Assembly (NCBI GenBank): GCA_902464295.1
Contig: CABQIW010000023.1
Location: forward strand, 1-35,997
Direction: 5' to 3'
Source of the DNA: an uncultured Eggerthella sp.
Lineage (GTDB): Bacteria; Actinomycetota; Coriobacteriia; Coriobacteriales; Eggerthellaceae
Length of the DNA: 35,997 nt
Shown here: positions 22,717 to 29,049 of the stretch, one piece after another
How the letters are laid out: each line of letters opens with the position of its first letter
How positions within the stretch are numbered: the stretch's first letter is position 1
The notes under the pieces: model-generated
Told to the model about the DNA's origin: nothing
Seen by the model: only the letters and a program-made list of their open reading frames with translations
The model's database searches: none
Made by a program: the position numbers and the translations under genes

Positions 22717-23989
22717 CGTTCTCACCGCCAGCTTCATCATCCTCTGCAGGCTTTTGAGCATCGAGGAACTCCTCGGCTTCAGCGAGCAGCAACGTTTCAG
22801 CCTCAGGCGGGATGTAGCCATCAGCCATGAGCATTTTGGTGGTGCAGCAGAAGGCTTCAGCGCGATCAGGCTCAACAATCTCTCCTTCATAGGTGAGCAG
22901 TTCATCGTGCTCGCGCATGAAAACGTTGAGCATCTTCAGCTCCGTAGGGATCTCATAGTTCAGATTGTTTTGCTTGATGAAATTCGTTAAGCTCCAACTG
23001 ATCAGATCGTAAGTAGCCAAACGATGAGTGCTCGCGTAGGCTGCATAGTTAGGCAATTCAGGGAACTGGCTCGTGAAGAATTCGAAACGAGCGCTCTCGG
23101 CGATCTCCATACGCGCTTTGCGCTCATCGCATTCTGGATCGTGATACGGATCATCGATATCGAGCGGCTCTTTTGAATACAGAGCATAAGCAGCGATGCT
23201 GCGACGCTCTAAAAAGATCTCGGAAGGATCGTATTCGTCTATCCGATCGAAATCGCTCTCCCTGTTGATCCAGTAGATATAGCTACAGTCAGGGTATTCT
23301 TCACATTTCGCGATCTCGATGCCCCGTAGGGCAAAACCCTTCCTGAGAACCTCATCGCGCTCGCGCAATTCGCGCTTCTGCTTCAGATCCTGCGCGATGC
23401 TCGTTAATTCTCTCTCTTCTGCCGAGATGATGCGCTCGGTCGCATCTTCTTCATCGCAGTATTCTTTGATCAGCTTGTAGTGATCGATGGTGAGCTGTTC
23501 GACCTCGCTTGGCGCCACTTCTTTGGCGATCTCCCAGCCCGCGCGTGCAGCGCTCACCTCTTCGACCGGTTTATGCATGACCTCAGCAACGGCTAGGTCA
23601 TCTTTATTGAAGGCGAAGAGCTGTGTGGAGATCTTCGCCTGCTCTACCGCTGAATAGGTCTTCTTGATGTTCGTCCGATAGGCAGATTCAGCCAAACGAA
23701 GAAGATCCTCTGGGGTGGTATCCTCGTCGATCACCGCTTCGAACTTCTGCACTCCGTTCAAGCGCATGGCCATGACGCGCGTATTGCCGCATTTGATGCG
23801 GTAGATATTGCGGTCACGAACGAGCACCACCGGCTCTTCAGGTACGCCATGAGCCTTGATGTCTGCAGCCAATTGATCAATATAGGCTTTGTTCTCCTTC
23901 GTATCGTAATCGCGCGATATGAAGCGGTTGCCATATTCGTCTTCTGGCGGGTAGACATCATTGATGTCCACGGTTTCGATAGTTAGCAT
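22706..23989 (-). CDS. ParB-like nuclease-domain protein
   Basis: The 427-residue protein starts at ATG 23989 with AAGGAGG upstream. Residues 1-90 resemble the ParB N-terminal domain: an early V-D-I-N-D-V-Y-P, then Y-I-D-Q-L-A-A-D-I-K-A-H-G-V, P-V-V-L-V, and C-G-N-T-R-V-M-A-M-R-L in place of the usual G-x-R-R-x-x-A. A helical DNA-binding region follows (T-Y-S-A-V-E-Q-A-K-I, H-K-P-V-E-E-V-S-A-A-R). The remaining 200 residues are unusual for ParB. No ParA is visible. In phages such proteins may be CTP-dependent DNA clamps or regulators. Confidence 0.75.
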   Translation of the reverse strand: MLTIETVDINDVYPPEDEYGNRFISRDYDTKENKAYIDQLAADIKAHGVPEEPVVLVRDRNIYRIKCGNTRVMAMRLNGVQKFEAVIDEDTTPEDLLRLAESAYRTNIKKTYSAVEQAKISTQLFAFNKDDLAVAEVMHKPVEEVSAARAGWEIAKEVAPSEVEQLTIDHYKLIKEYCDEEDATERIISAEERELTSIAQDLKQKRELRERDEVLRKGFALRGIEIAKCEEYPDCSYIYWINRESDFDRIDEYDPSEIFLERRSIAAYALYSKEPLDIDDPYHDPECDERKARMEIAESARFEFFTSQFPELPNYAAYASTHRLATYDLISWSLTNFIKQNNLNYEIPTELKMLNVFMREHDELLTYEGEIVEPDRAEAFCCTTKMLMADGYIPPEAETLLLAEAEEFLDAQKPAEDDEAGGENDEQ

Positions 23990-24038
23990 TTTTCCTCCTT
24001 CTATCAGGTACTTTGTATAATCTTTTCATTCGTTTGAA

Positions 24039-24590
24039 TTATTTTCTTGGGTTGGTGTTCGTTTTTTGACGCATGCGCTTGGTAAGGGTCTTCTCCTTGT
24101 TGATGAGCTTATCGAGGTGCCTGATCTCCCAACGCTCGAGAGCCTCGGCATAGCGCTCTTCTGCCCGTACGCGCTCGTATCGGCTCAGCGCCTTATACGA
24201 GACTGCCTGCGCTTTGGGTCTGGGTTCAGGATTGTCCTCGCGCGAGATGAGATTCTTCGCATAGAGCGCCTTGTCGTTCGCTGGTAGCGCTTCGAATGCC
24301 CGTGCGGTGCGCTCCTTCGCTCGAATGAGCTGATCGCGCTTGAAGCACACGCGGCATTGCCCTGTCTTCTCAAGCAGGCCCAGGCGATACGTGGCGCAAC
24401 GCGTGCACCACTTGAGACGAGATGTGGGGCAGCGCAGCGATAAGCGCATCCTATGAGCCATCATGGCCACCGATCTATAGGACCGGCGCAGATGTCGGCA
24501 TATCTCGCGCACGCTCACCACTCCCGCATGCTCGCGAAGGAACTTGAGTTCTTCTGTGGTCCAGTCATAGCAGCGCGATCCCTTACGCAT
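24039..24590 (-). CDS. Myb/SANT-like HTH with zinc finger
   Basis: The 183-residue protein starts at ATG 24590, overlapping the gene upstream. Residues 8-50 form a Myb-like helix-turn-helix (Y-D-W-T-T-E-E-L-K-F-L-R, V-S-V-R-E-I-C-R-H-L). A four-Cys finger follows (W-C-T-R-C near 62 and C-R-V-C near 79), then a long charged helical tail. A DNA-binding regulator or nuclease accessory is likely; HTH-plus-finger proteins of this kind are frequent in actinophage early regions. Exact role unknown. Confidence 0.65.
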   Translation of the reverse strand: MRKGSRCYDWTTEELKFLREHAGVVSVREICRHLRRSYRSVAMMAHRMRLSLRCPTSRLKWCTRCATYRLGLLEKTGQCRVCFKRDQLIRAKERTARAFEALPANDKALYAKNLISREDNPEPRPKAQAVSYKALSRYERVRAEERYAEALERWEIRHLDKLINKEKTLTKRMRQKTNTNPRK

Positions 24591-24987
24591 AAGCGATCAG
24601 CTCCTCTGACCTTAGGAGCTCGTTTTCAGTATCGGCTGCGATGATGATGGTGCGCGGATCGCTCGAATTCACACGGAAGCCCAGATCGAAGGTCTCGATC
24701 CTTGTTTGCCTCATCCCGTGAGTCACATTGGCACACATCAGAGCCTCAGGAATGAACTGGGCAGGCCACGAAACGCTCTTGGGCACGGCAGCAGTATCAG
24801 GGCGAACCCAGATGACGCCCACATAAACTTTCCGTTCGAATCGCATGCCAGCATCACGGAAGCGAGCCGCTAGATACTTGATCATGAATACTTCGAACTC
24901 ACGCGCCTCGTGCATGCTCTTCTCGCGTATGCGGGCATGGTCAGCTGCAGTGGGAAGCGTTCCAGGAATCTCAACGACATAGCGCAC
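24583..24987 (-). CDS. Early protein, possibly RusA-like fold
   Basis: The 134-residue protein starts at GTG 24987 with GGAGG 9 bases upstream. It begins with a strand Y-V-V-E-I-P-G-T-L-P, then helical segments, a strand K-V-Y-V-G-V-I-W-V, and a final P-R-T-I-I-I-A. The order G-x-x-P near the start, central V-x-V strand and late P-x-T-x-x-x-I strand faintly recalls RusA resolvases, but the D-x-D-N and D-D catalytic pairs are not obvious. I keep it as hypothetical. Confidence 0.55.
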   Translation of the reverse strand: MRYVVEIPGTLPTAADHARIREKSMHEAREFEVFMIKYLAARFRDAGMRFERKVYVGVIWVRPDTAAVPKSVSWPAQFIPEALMCANVTHGMRQTRIETFDLGFRVNSSDPRTIIIAADTENELLRSEELIAYA

Positions 24988-25020
24988 GTTTTATTACCTC
25001 CTTCGTTGTATAATCGAGTT

Positions 25021-25086
25021 GTCTGTGAGTTCGGCGTTCGCGTCGAACACCGAAGCGCCCGCTTGCCCGCCGGCGCTTCTTTTTTT
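25021..25086 (+). ncRNA. Candidate small RNA 2
   Basis: A TATAAT at 25009-25014 on the plus strand is followed by a hairpin GTTCG/CGAAC at 25029-25048 and a strong terminator GAAGCGCC/GGCGCTTC at 25052-25079 with seven T. The transcript would be about 65-70 nt. The architecture (box, small hairpin, strong terminator) is the same as in the candidate at 16901-16974. No clear -35 box is seen, and the same TATAAT overlaps GATTATA upstream of the minus-strand ribosome site, so it could be coincidental. A basic 53-codon minus ORF from 25132 also crosses it. Confidence 0.35.
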
Positions 25087-25240
25087 GGCCATTACGGCCT
25101 GCAGGTGGATGAGACCTACTAAGAGACGGCATGAGGGGTCCTTCATGGCGAGCCGAGTTGCCCACCCCTCGCATCAGAGGTGCATAGCCGCAGCTGGGTG
25201 ATTTCCACGAAGCCCCAGCTGCGATGAAAGGGGCTTATGA
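25087..25240. other. Structured non-coding segment with alternative hairpins
   Basis: No convincing gene covers this stretch. It contains GGCC/GGCC at 25087-25099, an imperfect GAGGGGT/ACCCCTC stem at 25133-25170, and two mutually exclusive stems: CAGCTGGG (25191-25198) with CCCAGCTG (25214-25221), and AAGCCCC (25210-25216) with GGGGCTT (25230-25236). Alternative pairing of this kind is typical of RNA switches or attenuators. On the minus strand it would be the leader of the gene starting at 24987. Confidence 0.4.
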
Positions 25241-25263
25241 TGCTTGCCGCCTCTCGGTAGAGC

Positions 25264-25479
25264 TCACCCGCTGAGCGCCACCGAATTCCTGATGATCCAA
25301 TCATTCAGCGCTGGCCTATAGACCCGCGCCTGCTTCTTATTGCCTTCGATGAGCCGTGCGGGCAATGGATCCTCATCGCGCCGCGTCCAACCGAGCACGC
25401 GCTTGTAATCCATGCCGAGCTCACGGGCTACCTCAGCGAGCGAAAGCCACTCTGAGGTGACGGTATAGTATGCTTCCAT
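25264..25479 (-). CDS. Excisionase-like helix-turn-helix protein
   Basis: The start is ATG 25479 with GGGAGG upstream, giving 71 residues. The winged HTH pattern W-L-S-L-A-E-V-A-R-E-L-G-M-D-Y-K-R-V-L-G-W-T covers residues 10-31, then P-A-R-L-I-E-G and V-Y-R-P-A-L-N-D-W-I. This is the HTH_17/Xis-like layout, so it may be the excisionase partner of the integrase or an early regulator. It carries CA-rich leader copy 1. Confidence 0.7.
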   Translation of the reverse strand: MEAYYTVTSEWLSLAEVARELGMDYKRVLGWTRRDEDPLPARLIEGNKKQARVYRPALNDWIIRNSVALSG

Positions 25480-25504
25480 CTTTTTCCTCCCCCTTCCCTT
25501 TCTT

Positions 25505-25531
25505 GCAATACCGTTGGTGTTTGTTTTGGGG
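25505..25531 (-). repeat. CA-rich leader element, copy 1
   Basis: On the minus strand this reads CAAACACCAACGGTAT after CCCCAAAA. It ends 25 bases before the start of the excisionase-like gene at 25479 and begins 3 bases after the stop of the gene at 25535. Confidence 0.7.
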
Positions 25532-25534
25532 ACC

Positions 25535-25684
25535 TCAATCACCTGGGTTTATGTAGGACTTGTCCTCGACCTCATTGGCGAGCATCTTACTGATGTCATC
25601 GAGCTTCTGAAAAACTTGGCGATGATGATTTCTAATTGCTAAGAACGTCATCACAAAACCAGCAAGTATGATCCCTAGCTCCAT
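25535..25684 (-). CDS. Small single-pass membrane protein (49 aa)
   Basis: ATG 25684 has AAGGAG 8 bases upstream. The first 17 residues form a membrane helix (G-I-I-L-A-G-F-V-M-T-F-L-A-I) and the rest is a charged helix (V-F-Q-K-L-D-D-I-S-K-M-L-A) facing the cytoplasm. The plan resembles small superinfection-exclusion or membrane-anchoring peptides of prophages. No family recognised. Its stop is followed directly by leader copy 1. Confidence 0.6.
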   Translation of the reverse strand: MELGIILAGFVMTFLAIRNHHRQVFQKLDDISKMLANEVEDKSYINPGD

Positions 25685-25719
25685 TTGTTGCTCTCCTTGC
25701 TTTTCAACTTCCTGCGTTC

Positions 25720-25926
25720 TTAGATGAACTCTCGGACGAAGGTCTCTGCAATGGCTTTACAGCTATCGCCCTCAATAAGGAAATTACGGCCATTGCGTCC
25801 CATATATTCGAGATCGCCGATCGTGAAATAAGTAACTGGATTATCGATCAAATGGTGGTAACGCTTGCTGTCCCCTGCGACGAATGCCGCTTGGAGACAG
25901 TGGATGAATGCTTCTTTGTTCTCCAT
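25720..25926 (-). CDS. Small regulatory-region protein (68 aa), hypothetical
   Basis: The start is ATG 25926 with AAAGGA 5 bases upstream and leader copy 2 just ahead. The protein reads K-E-A-F-I-H-C-L-Q-A-A-F-V-A-G-D, then H-H-L-I-D-N-P-V-T-Y-F and D-L-E-Y-M-G-R-N-G-R-N-F-L. It looks like a compact alpha/beta protein. No family recognised. Confidence 0.6.
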   Translation of the reverse strand: MENKEAFIHCLQAAFVAGDSKRYHHLIDNPVTYFTIGDLEYMGRNGRNFLIEGDSCKAIAETFVREFI

Positions 25927-25948
25927 GATTTCCTTTCTCTTCTGGCCG

Positions 25949-25974
25949 GTAATGCGGTTGGTTATTGCTTTTGA
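25949..25974 (-). repeat. CA-rich leader element, copy 2
   Basis: The most diverged copy. On the minus strand it reads GCAATAACCAACCGCAT followed by TACC. It ends 22 bases before the start at 25926. It shares the flank GGCC next to the ribosome side with copy 3. Confidence 0.6.
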
Positions 25975-26330
25975 TTGAGGTTTCCCGCTATCGTCAACGA
26001 TGCGAAAATGATTCCACCGACCATAAGAAGGGAGGTGGGAATATGGATAGGGAACCAGTCGATTCCGCGCAGAGCGCGAAGGCTTTCGCGCTTGCAGGGA
26101 ACACGAATCAAGCAATCGCCGCACTTGCTGATGCGATTCTGGGCATCGCCGAATACCAATGGTTCATTAGAAGAGATATTGCCGATATCAAGCGAACCTT
26201 GAATATTCGATGAGTTGTCGCTGTTCGTATGGAACATCTCCAGCTCCCTGCGAACAGCGCATTCCATCGCGCTCACCATCCCAGGATGCTCACGCCTATA
26301 CGCTTCGGCTGTCATTGGTTCTTCGCACAT
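25962..26330 (-). CDS. Hypothetical protein, overlaps an opposite-strand ORF
   Basis: The 122-residue frame starts at ATG 26330 with a strong GAAGGAGG site and leader copy 3 ahead. The first 40 residues (M-T-A-E-A-Y-R-R-E-H-P-G-M-V-S-A-M-E-C) look like genuine protein; a possible membrane helix lies near the end (T-S-L-L-M-V-G-G-I-I-F-A). However, the plus-strand ORF at 26043-26213 covers its C-terminal half and also looks coding. One of the two frames may be open by chance. The leader and ribosome site favour a real start here. Confidence 0.45.
   Translation of the reverse strand: MCEEPMTAEAYRREHPGMVSAMECAVRRELEMFHTNSDNSSNIQGSLDIGNISSNEPLVFGDAQNRISKCGDCLIRVPCKRESLRALRGIDWFPIHIPTSLLMVGGIIFASLTIAGNLNQKQ
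26043..26213 (+). CDS. Small helical protein (56 aa), opposite strand
   Basis: ATG 26043 has GGGAGG at good spacing. The product is helical and amphipathic: T-N-Q-A-I-A-A-L-A-D-A-I-L-G-I-A-E-Y, then R-R-D-I-A-D-I-K-R-T-L. It is entirely antisense to the C-terminal half of the frame at 25962-26330. A second plus-strand ORF with a good ribosome site lies at 26509, so plus-strand transcription of this area is plausible. No family recognised. Confidence 0.45.
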   Translation: MDREPVDSAQSAKAFALAGNTNQAIAALADAILGIAEYQWFIRRDIADIKRTLNIR

Positions 26331-26356
26331 TCTTCCTCCTTCGTTGGTTTTGGCCG

Positions 26357-26381
26357 GTAATGCGGTCGGTGTTTGTTTTGG
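26357..26381 (-). repeat. CA-rich leader element, copy 3
   Basis: On the minus strand it reads CAAACACCGACCGCAT followed by TACCGGCC. It ends 26 bases before the start at 26330. Confidence 0.7.
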
Positions 26382-26508
26382 AGTCAGGCATCGGACGATC
26401 GCTCTTAGGGCTCATCAAACGACCTTCTGGAGTTGCTTTCATGAGATCCACTTTTCGTACTGTTCCTTCCTTCCGTGCTACGATTGCAGCGAGGAAAGGA
26501 GGTTTGGT

Positions 26509-26706
26509 ATGTCAGGCCCTGAGATCTTTTACAAAGAGTGCTATGAAGCCGCTGTCGCCATGACGCAAGCTCAGATAGAGCATGGATACCTTCCAAATGC
26601 TGAGGCAGTTTGCGAGTTCTTCGACAAAACGCTTGAAAAGCTGACTGAAGCACGTGGCAAGTTGACTCCATACGATGAATCCGAGCGATACGCTGGAGCC
26701 TTTTAG
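26509..26706 (+). CDS. Small helical protein (65 aa), hypothetical
   Basis: ATG 26509 has AAAGGAGG 6 bases upstream, one of the best sites in the region. The product reads E-I-F-Y-K-E-C-Y-E-A-A-V-A-M, then A-V-C-E-F-F-D-K-T-L-E-K-L-T-E, all helical and acidic. It runs opposite to the surrounding regulatory genes and its stop overlaps the end of the gene at 26703 by 4 bases. Possibly a lysogen-expressed moron. No family recognised. Confidence 0.6.
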   Translation: MSGPEIFYKECYEAAVAMTQAQIEHGYLPNAEAVCEFFDKTLEKLTEARGKLTPYDESERYAGAF

Positions 26707-26885
26707 AACTCTGCCAGAAGAATCCGGGCAGCATCGATTACAGATTCATTTTGCTGCCTGGAGCTCTCGTGCGCGTGGATGCTTCCTGATTTCACGAAGA
26801 TCAGCAAGCTTTTCTTCAGTTCCATTCTTTCTGCTGGCGTCATCTTCACAGATACGCGCTCTTCTGGTTTGTCGTTCTCCGACAT
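26703..26885 (-). CDS. Ribbon-helix-helix-like protein (60 aa)
   Basis: ATG 26885 has AAGGA upstream and leader copy 4 ahead. A strand V-S-V-K-M-T-P-A-E-R leads into helices E-L-K-K-S-L-L-I-F-V and E-S-V-I-D-A-A-R-I-L-L, the Arc/CopG/MobC-type pattern. It lies directly after the XRE gene in the leftward early transcript. It may be an early DNA-binding regulator. Confidence 0.6.
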   Translation of the reverse strand: MSENDKPEERVSVKMTPAERMELKKSLLIFVKSGSIHAHESSRQQNESVIDAARILLAEF

Positions 26886-26926
26886 CGTTTCCTTCTTCCT
26901 TACTGTTTTCCTTTTGGTTTTAGTTG

Positions 26927-26952
26927 GTAATGCGGTTGGTGTTTGTTTTGGG
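26927..26952 (-). repeat. CA-rich leader element, copy 4
   Basis: On the minus strand it reads CCCAAAA then CAAACACCAACCGCAT and TAC. It begins 3 bases after the XRE stop and ends 41 bases before the start at 26885. Confidence 0.75.
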
Positions 26953-26954
26953 TT

Positions 26955-27185
26955 TTAGTGGCGAGGGCGCGGGCGCCAGCCGAGCAGCTCATTTGGACTC
27001 TTGCCGGTAACAGAGCAAATCCGCATAAGAACTTCGGCACCTGGAGAGTCGGACTTGGCGTTCTCGATATTGAAAACAGTGTTCTTATTCACGCCAATTT
27101 TTTTCGCAAAATCTTCTTGAGACAGTCGCATCTCATGACGGGCTTTGTACACTTGGTCGGCGAGAACCTCTTTGTCGAAAACCAT
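26955..27185 (-). CDS. XRE-family regulator (Cro-like)
   Basis: The start is ATG 27185 with AAGGA upstream, giving 76 residues. The HTH is clear: A-R-H-E-M-R-L-S-Q-E-D-F-A-K-K-I-G-V-N-K-N-T-V-F-N-I-E-N. It is the first gene of the leftward early operon and diverges from another XRE gene at 27344. Small size and position suggest the Cro role, or the repressor role if the switch is wired the other way round. Its promoter at 27232-27259 is overlapped by an operator palindrome. Confidence 0.8.
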   Translation of the reverse strand: MVFDKEVLADQVYKARHEMRLSQEDFAKKIGVNKNTVFNIENAKSDSPGAEVLMRICSVTGKSPNELLGWRPRPRH

Positions 27186-27202
27186 TTCTATCCTTCCTAT
27201 CA

Positions 27203-27252
27203 GACAAGAAATTGATTTCCTGTCAGAACACATAATAGAGAAATGAATTTCT
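27203..27252. promoter_or_regulatory. Operators of the XRE switch
   Basis: Two palindromes are visible: GACAAGAAAT-TG-ATTTCCTGTC at 27203-27224 (9 of 10 pairs match) and AGAAAT-GA-ATTTCT at 27239-27252 (perfect). They share the half-site GAAAT around a 2-bp centre. Further GGAAAT half-sites occur at 27270 and 27312. This is a multi-operator control region for divergent XRE genes. Confidence 0.65.
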
Positions 27253-27259
27253 ATTGCAA
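27232..27259 (-). promoter_or_regulatory. Leftward early promoter
   Basis: On the minus strand TTGCAA (27259-27254), a 16-bp spacer and TATTAT (27237-27232). The second operator fills the spacer, so repressor binding there would block it. Confidence 0.6.
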
Positions 27260-27278
27260 TAGGTAAATAGGAAATTGT

Positions 27279-27307
27279 TTGTAATCACTAGCGAAATGTA
27301 CTACTAT
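27279..27307 (+). promoter_or_regulatory. Rightward lysogeny promoter
   Basis: TTGTAA (27279-27284), a 17-bp spacer and TACTAT (27302-27307) precede the plus-strand XRE gene at 27344. Confidence 0.45.
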
Positions 27308-27343
27308 TCTAGGAAATGAAACCGACGTGTTGTAAGGCTCGAA

Positions 27344-27712
27344 ATGGAATTCAATCTGCGCAAAGTACGAGAAGCTGCAAACCTTACCCAAGCTCAGATA
27401 GCAAAAGCAGTCAGCCGAGACGTAAAAACCGTTGGCAATTGGGAGAAGAACAAAACATATCCAAATGCTGAAGAGATTTGGATAATTGCAGAGCTATGCA
27501 ACTGTTCACCAAACGACATCTTTGGATGGACCACTGAAGACTCGTACATGTATTCCGATCCTGGACAGCAACGATTAAACGATTGCTACGAGAACATGAA
27601 CCAAGCTGGAAAAACAACTTTGGTTTCGGTTGCGCGGTCAATGGAGAGAGATACCGCCAACCGTATCGTTAAAGACAGGGAAGAACGTTTTGAAAATCAA
27701 CAGGGGGCTTAA
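27344..27712 (+). CDS. XRE-family repressor (CI-like)
   Basis: The 122-residue protein has an HTH at residues 5-60 (L-R-K-V-R-E-A-A-N-L-T-Q-A-Q-I-A-K-A-V, K-T-V-G-N-W-E-K-N) followed by N-C-S-P-N-D-I-F-G and a helical C-terminal part, with no peptidase domain. It heads the plus-strand group that ends with the integrase, so it is probably the lysogeny repressor. It faces the Cro-like gene across the shared operators. Confidence 0.8.
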   Translation: MEFNLRKVREAANLTQAQIAKAVSRDVKTVGNWEKNKTYPNAEEIWIIAELCNCSPNDIFGWTTEDSYMYSDPGQQRLNDCYENMNQAGKTTLVSVARSMERDTANRIVKDREERFENQQGA

Positions 27713-27714
27713 GC

Positions 27715-27939
27715 ATGAGTGAGACAAATGCTCTTTACGTTGCTGCAGTTACAAAAGGGTCAAAAGAAGAGAAGCTAGTAGAACTGTTGCAAGACGCTCT
27801 TGAAGCTATCGATGACATCATCGAGCTCACACCAGAAGATTTCGAGGAATACGGGAAGGCCGTTGCATTAGAAGAGCGGCTTCAGATTAGCGGAGAGATG
27901 GAGATCCTCGGCTACGATGGCTTCTTCGATCGAGATTGA
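27715..27939 (+). CDS. Small acidic protein (74 aa), hypothetical
   Basis: It starts 2 bases after the XRE repressor stop and is therefore co-transcribed. The sequence is acidic and helical: K-L-V-E-L-L-Q-D-A-L-E-A-I-D-D-I-I, then E-E-R-L-Q-I-S-G-E. Its start M-S-E resembles that of the next small ORF. No family recognised; a partner of the repressor is possible. Confidence 0.6.
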   Translation: MSETNALYVAAVTKGSKEEKLVELLQDALEAIDDIIELTPEDFEEYGKAVALEERLQISGEMEILGYDGFFDRD

Positions 27940-27956
27940 GTAAAAGGAGCTTAAAC

Positions 27957-28085
27957 ATGAGTGAAGATGTAGTTCCGAACGAAGAAGCAACTTGTACAAA
28001 TTTTGTACAAGCTCAACCCGAAGGAAACAAAATGGTTGCTAGAGATCTGACGGTAAGAGGTTTGAAATGCCGCCAAAAGAAGTAA
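27957..28085 (+). CDS. Small ORF (42 aa) ahead of the KilA-N gene
   Basis: ATG 27957 has AAAAGGAG at good spacing. The product begins M-S-E-D-V-V-P-N-E-E-A and ends basic (L-K-C-R-Q-K-K). It overlaps the KilA-N gene by 19 bases in another frame. It contains a 21-bp perfect palindrome at 27991-28011. It may be a real small protein, a coupling leader, or the remnant of a longer N-terminus of the KilA-N protein. Confidence 0.45.
   Translation: MSEDVVPNEEATCTNFVQAQPEGNKMVARDLTVRGLKCRQKK
27991..28011. repeat. 21-bp perfect palindrome
   Basis: Arms CTTGTACAAA and TTTGTACAAG flank a single T. It lies in the coding region of the small ORF, upstream of the KilA-N gene. It could be an operator or RNA hairpin. 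Confidence 0.6.
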
Positions 28086-28930
28086 ATGAAAAAATCAATG
28101 CCATGGGGATAGAAATCTCTGTTACCTCGAAAGGCGACAGAGATGACTATATATCGCTAACAGATATTGCAAAATATGTTAGCGATCATCCAGATGATGT
28201 GGTTAAAAACTGGTTACGAAACAAAAATACGATCGAGTTTCTAGGGGTTTGGGAAACGATTCACAATCCAGACTTTAAACCCGTCGAATTCGACGGGTTT
28301 AAAAATCAAGCTGGGTCAAATGCATTCGTGATGACGCCAACGAAATGGATTCATGGGACCGGTGCTATTGGAATAAAGACAAAGCGAGGGCGTTACCATA
28401 GTGGAACGTTTGCCCACGTTGATATTGCATTTGAATTTGCCTCATGGGTCTCGCCTGAGTTCAAGCTCTATGTCATCAAGGATTATCAACGTCTGAAAAA
28501 TGATGAGAATAGCAGGCTTTCGCTTGAGTGGAACGAAAAACGGCTGTTCTCGAAAATCAACTACAAGATCCACACCGATGCGATTAAAGAACATCTTGAA
28601 CCAATCACAGCGGGTCAGGCAAAGACGTACATCTATGCAAATGAAGCCGACGTGCTTAATGTTGCCTTATTCAGAAAGACAGCAAGGCAGTGGCGTGATG
28701 AAAACCCTGACACAACGGGAAACATCAGAGACCAGGCAACACTTCATCAGCTTGTTGTGCTCGCGAATCTCGAGAGCATGAATGCTCAACTTATCAGAGA
28801 AGGACTATCGCGCGATGAGCGTGTTGCATACTTGAGCGAAATGGCGGCAGAACAGCTTAAAGCCCTGAAGGACAACCCAACACTAGCAAAGCTCAATGAA
28901 AACAATCCCCGATTGCTAAAGGGGGAATAA
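28067..28930 (+). CDS. KilA-N domain protein
   Basis: The 287-residue protein has a KilA-N domain at about residues 25-145: Y-I-S-L-T-D-I-A-K-Y, V-K-N-W-L-R-N-K-N-T-I-E-F-L-G, then K-W-I-H-G-T-G-A-I-G-I, A-F-E-F-A-S-W-V-S-P-E-F-K-L-Y-V-I. The rest is helical with D-V-L-N-V-A-L-F and ends in a charged tail. KilA-N proteins of phages are DNA-binding antirepressors or early regulators. It lies between repressor and integrase on the same strand. A 30-bp perfect palindrome sits at codons for F-K-P-V-E-F-D-G-F-K. Confidence 0.85.
   Translation: MPPKEVNEKINAMGIEISVTSKGDRDDYISLTDIAKYVSDHPDDVVKNWLRNKNTIEFLGVWETIHNPDFKPVEFDGFKNQAGSNAFVMTPTKWIHGTGAIGIKTKRGRYHSGTFAHVDIAFEFASWVSPEFKLYVIKDYQRLKNDENSRLSLEWNEKRLFSKINYKIHTDAIKEHLEPITAGQAKTYIYANEADVLNVALFRKTARQWRDENPDTTGNIRDQATLHQLVVLANLESMNAQLIREGLSRDERVAYLSEMAAEQLKALKDNPTLAKLNENNPRLLKGE
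28274..28303. repeat. 30-bp perfect palindrome in KilA-N gene
   Basis: The arm is TTTAAACCCGTCGAA, repeated in reverse complement with no spacer. It encodes a conserved stretch of the KilA-N domain. Such a long perfect palindrome is rare by chance. Confidence 0.75.
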
Positions 28931-29049
28931 AAAGAAGATCGGCAAAAGATAGAAAAGGAGCGGGTAGCTTAGGTATCTCTCCGTTCGCGCCCCACTCCGT
29001 GGTTACAGCAAGGATGATACGCATTTTAATAACGATAGTCAAAAGGAAA

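Noticed and set aside
24005..24035. Third plus-strand TATAAT at about 24015, similar to those at 16890 and 25009
   Set aside because: No hairpin or terminator follows, and the bases also lie upstream of the minus-strand ParB ribosome site, so a small RNA is not supported.
24971..25174. Minus-strand basic ORF of 67 aa, or 53 aa from 25132
   Set aside because: There is an AAGGA before 25132, but the sequence is very basic, overlaps a strong terminator hairpin and has no recognisable fold. I kept the region as structured non-coding with this ORF as an alternative.
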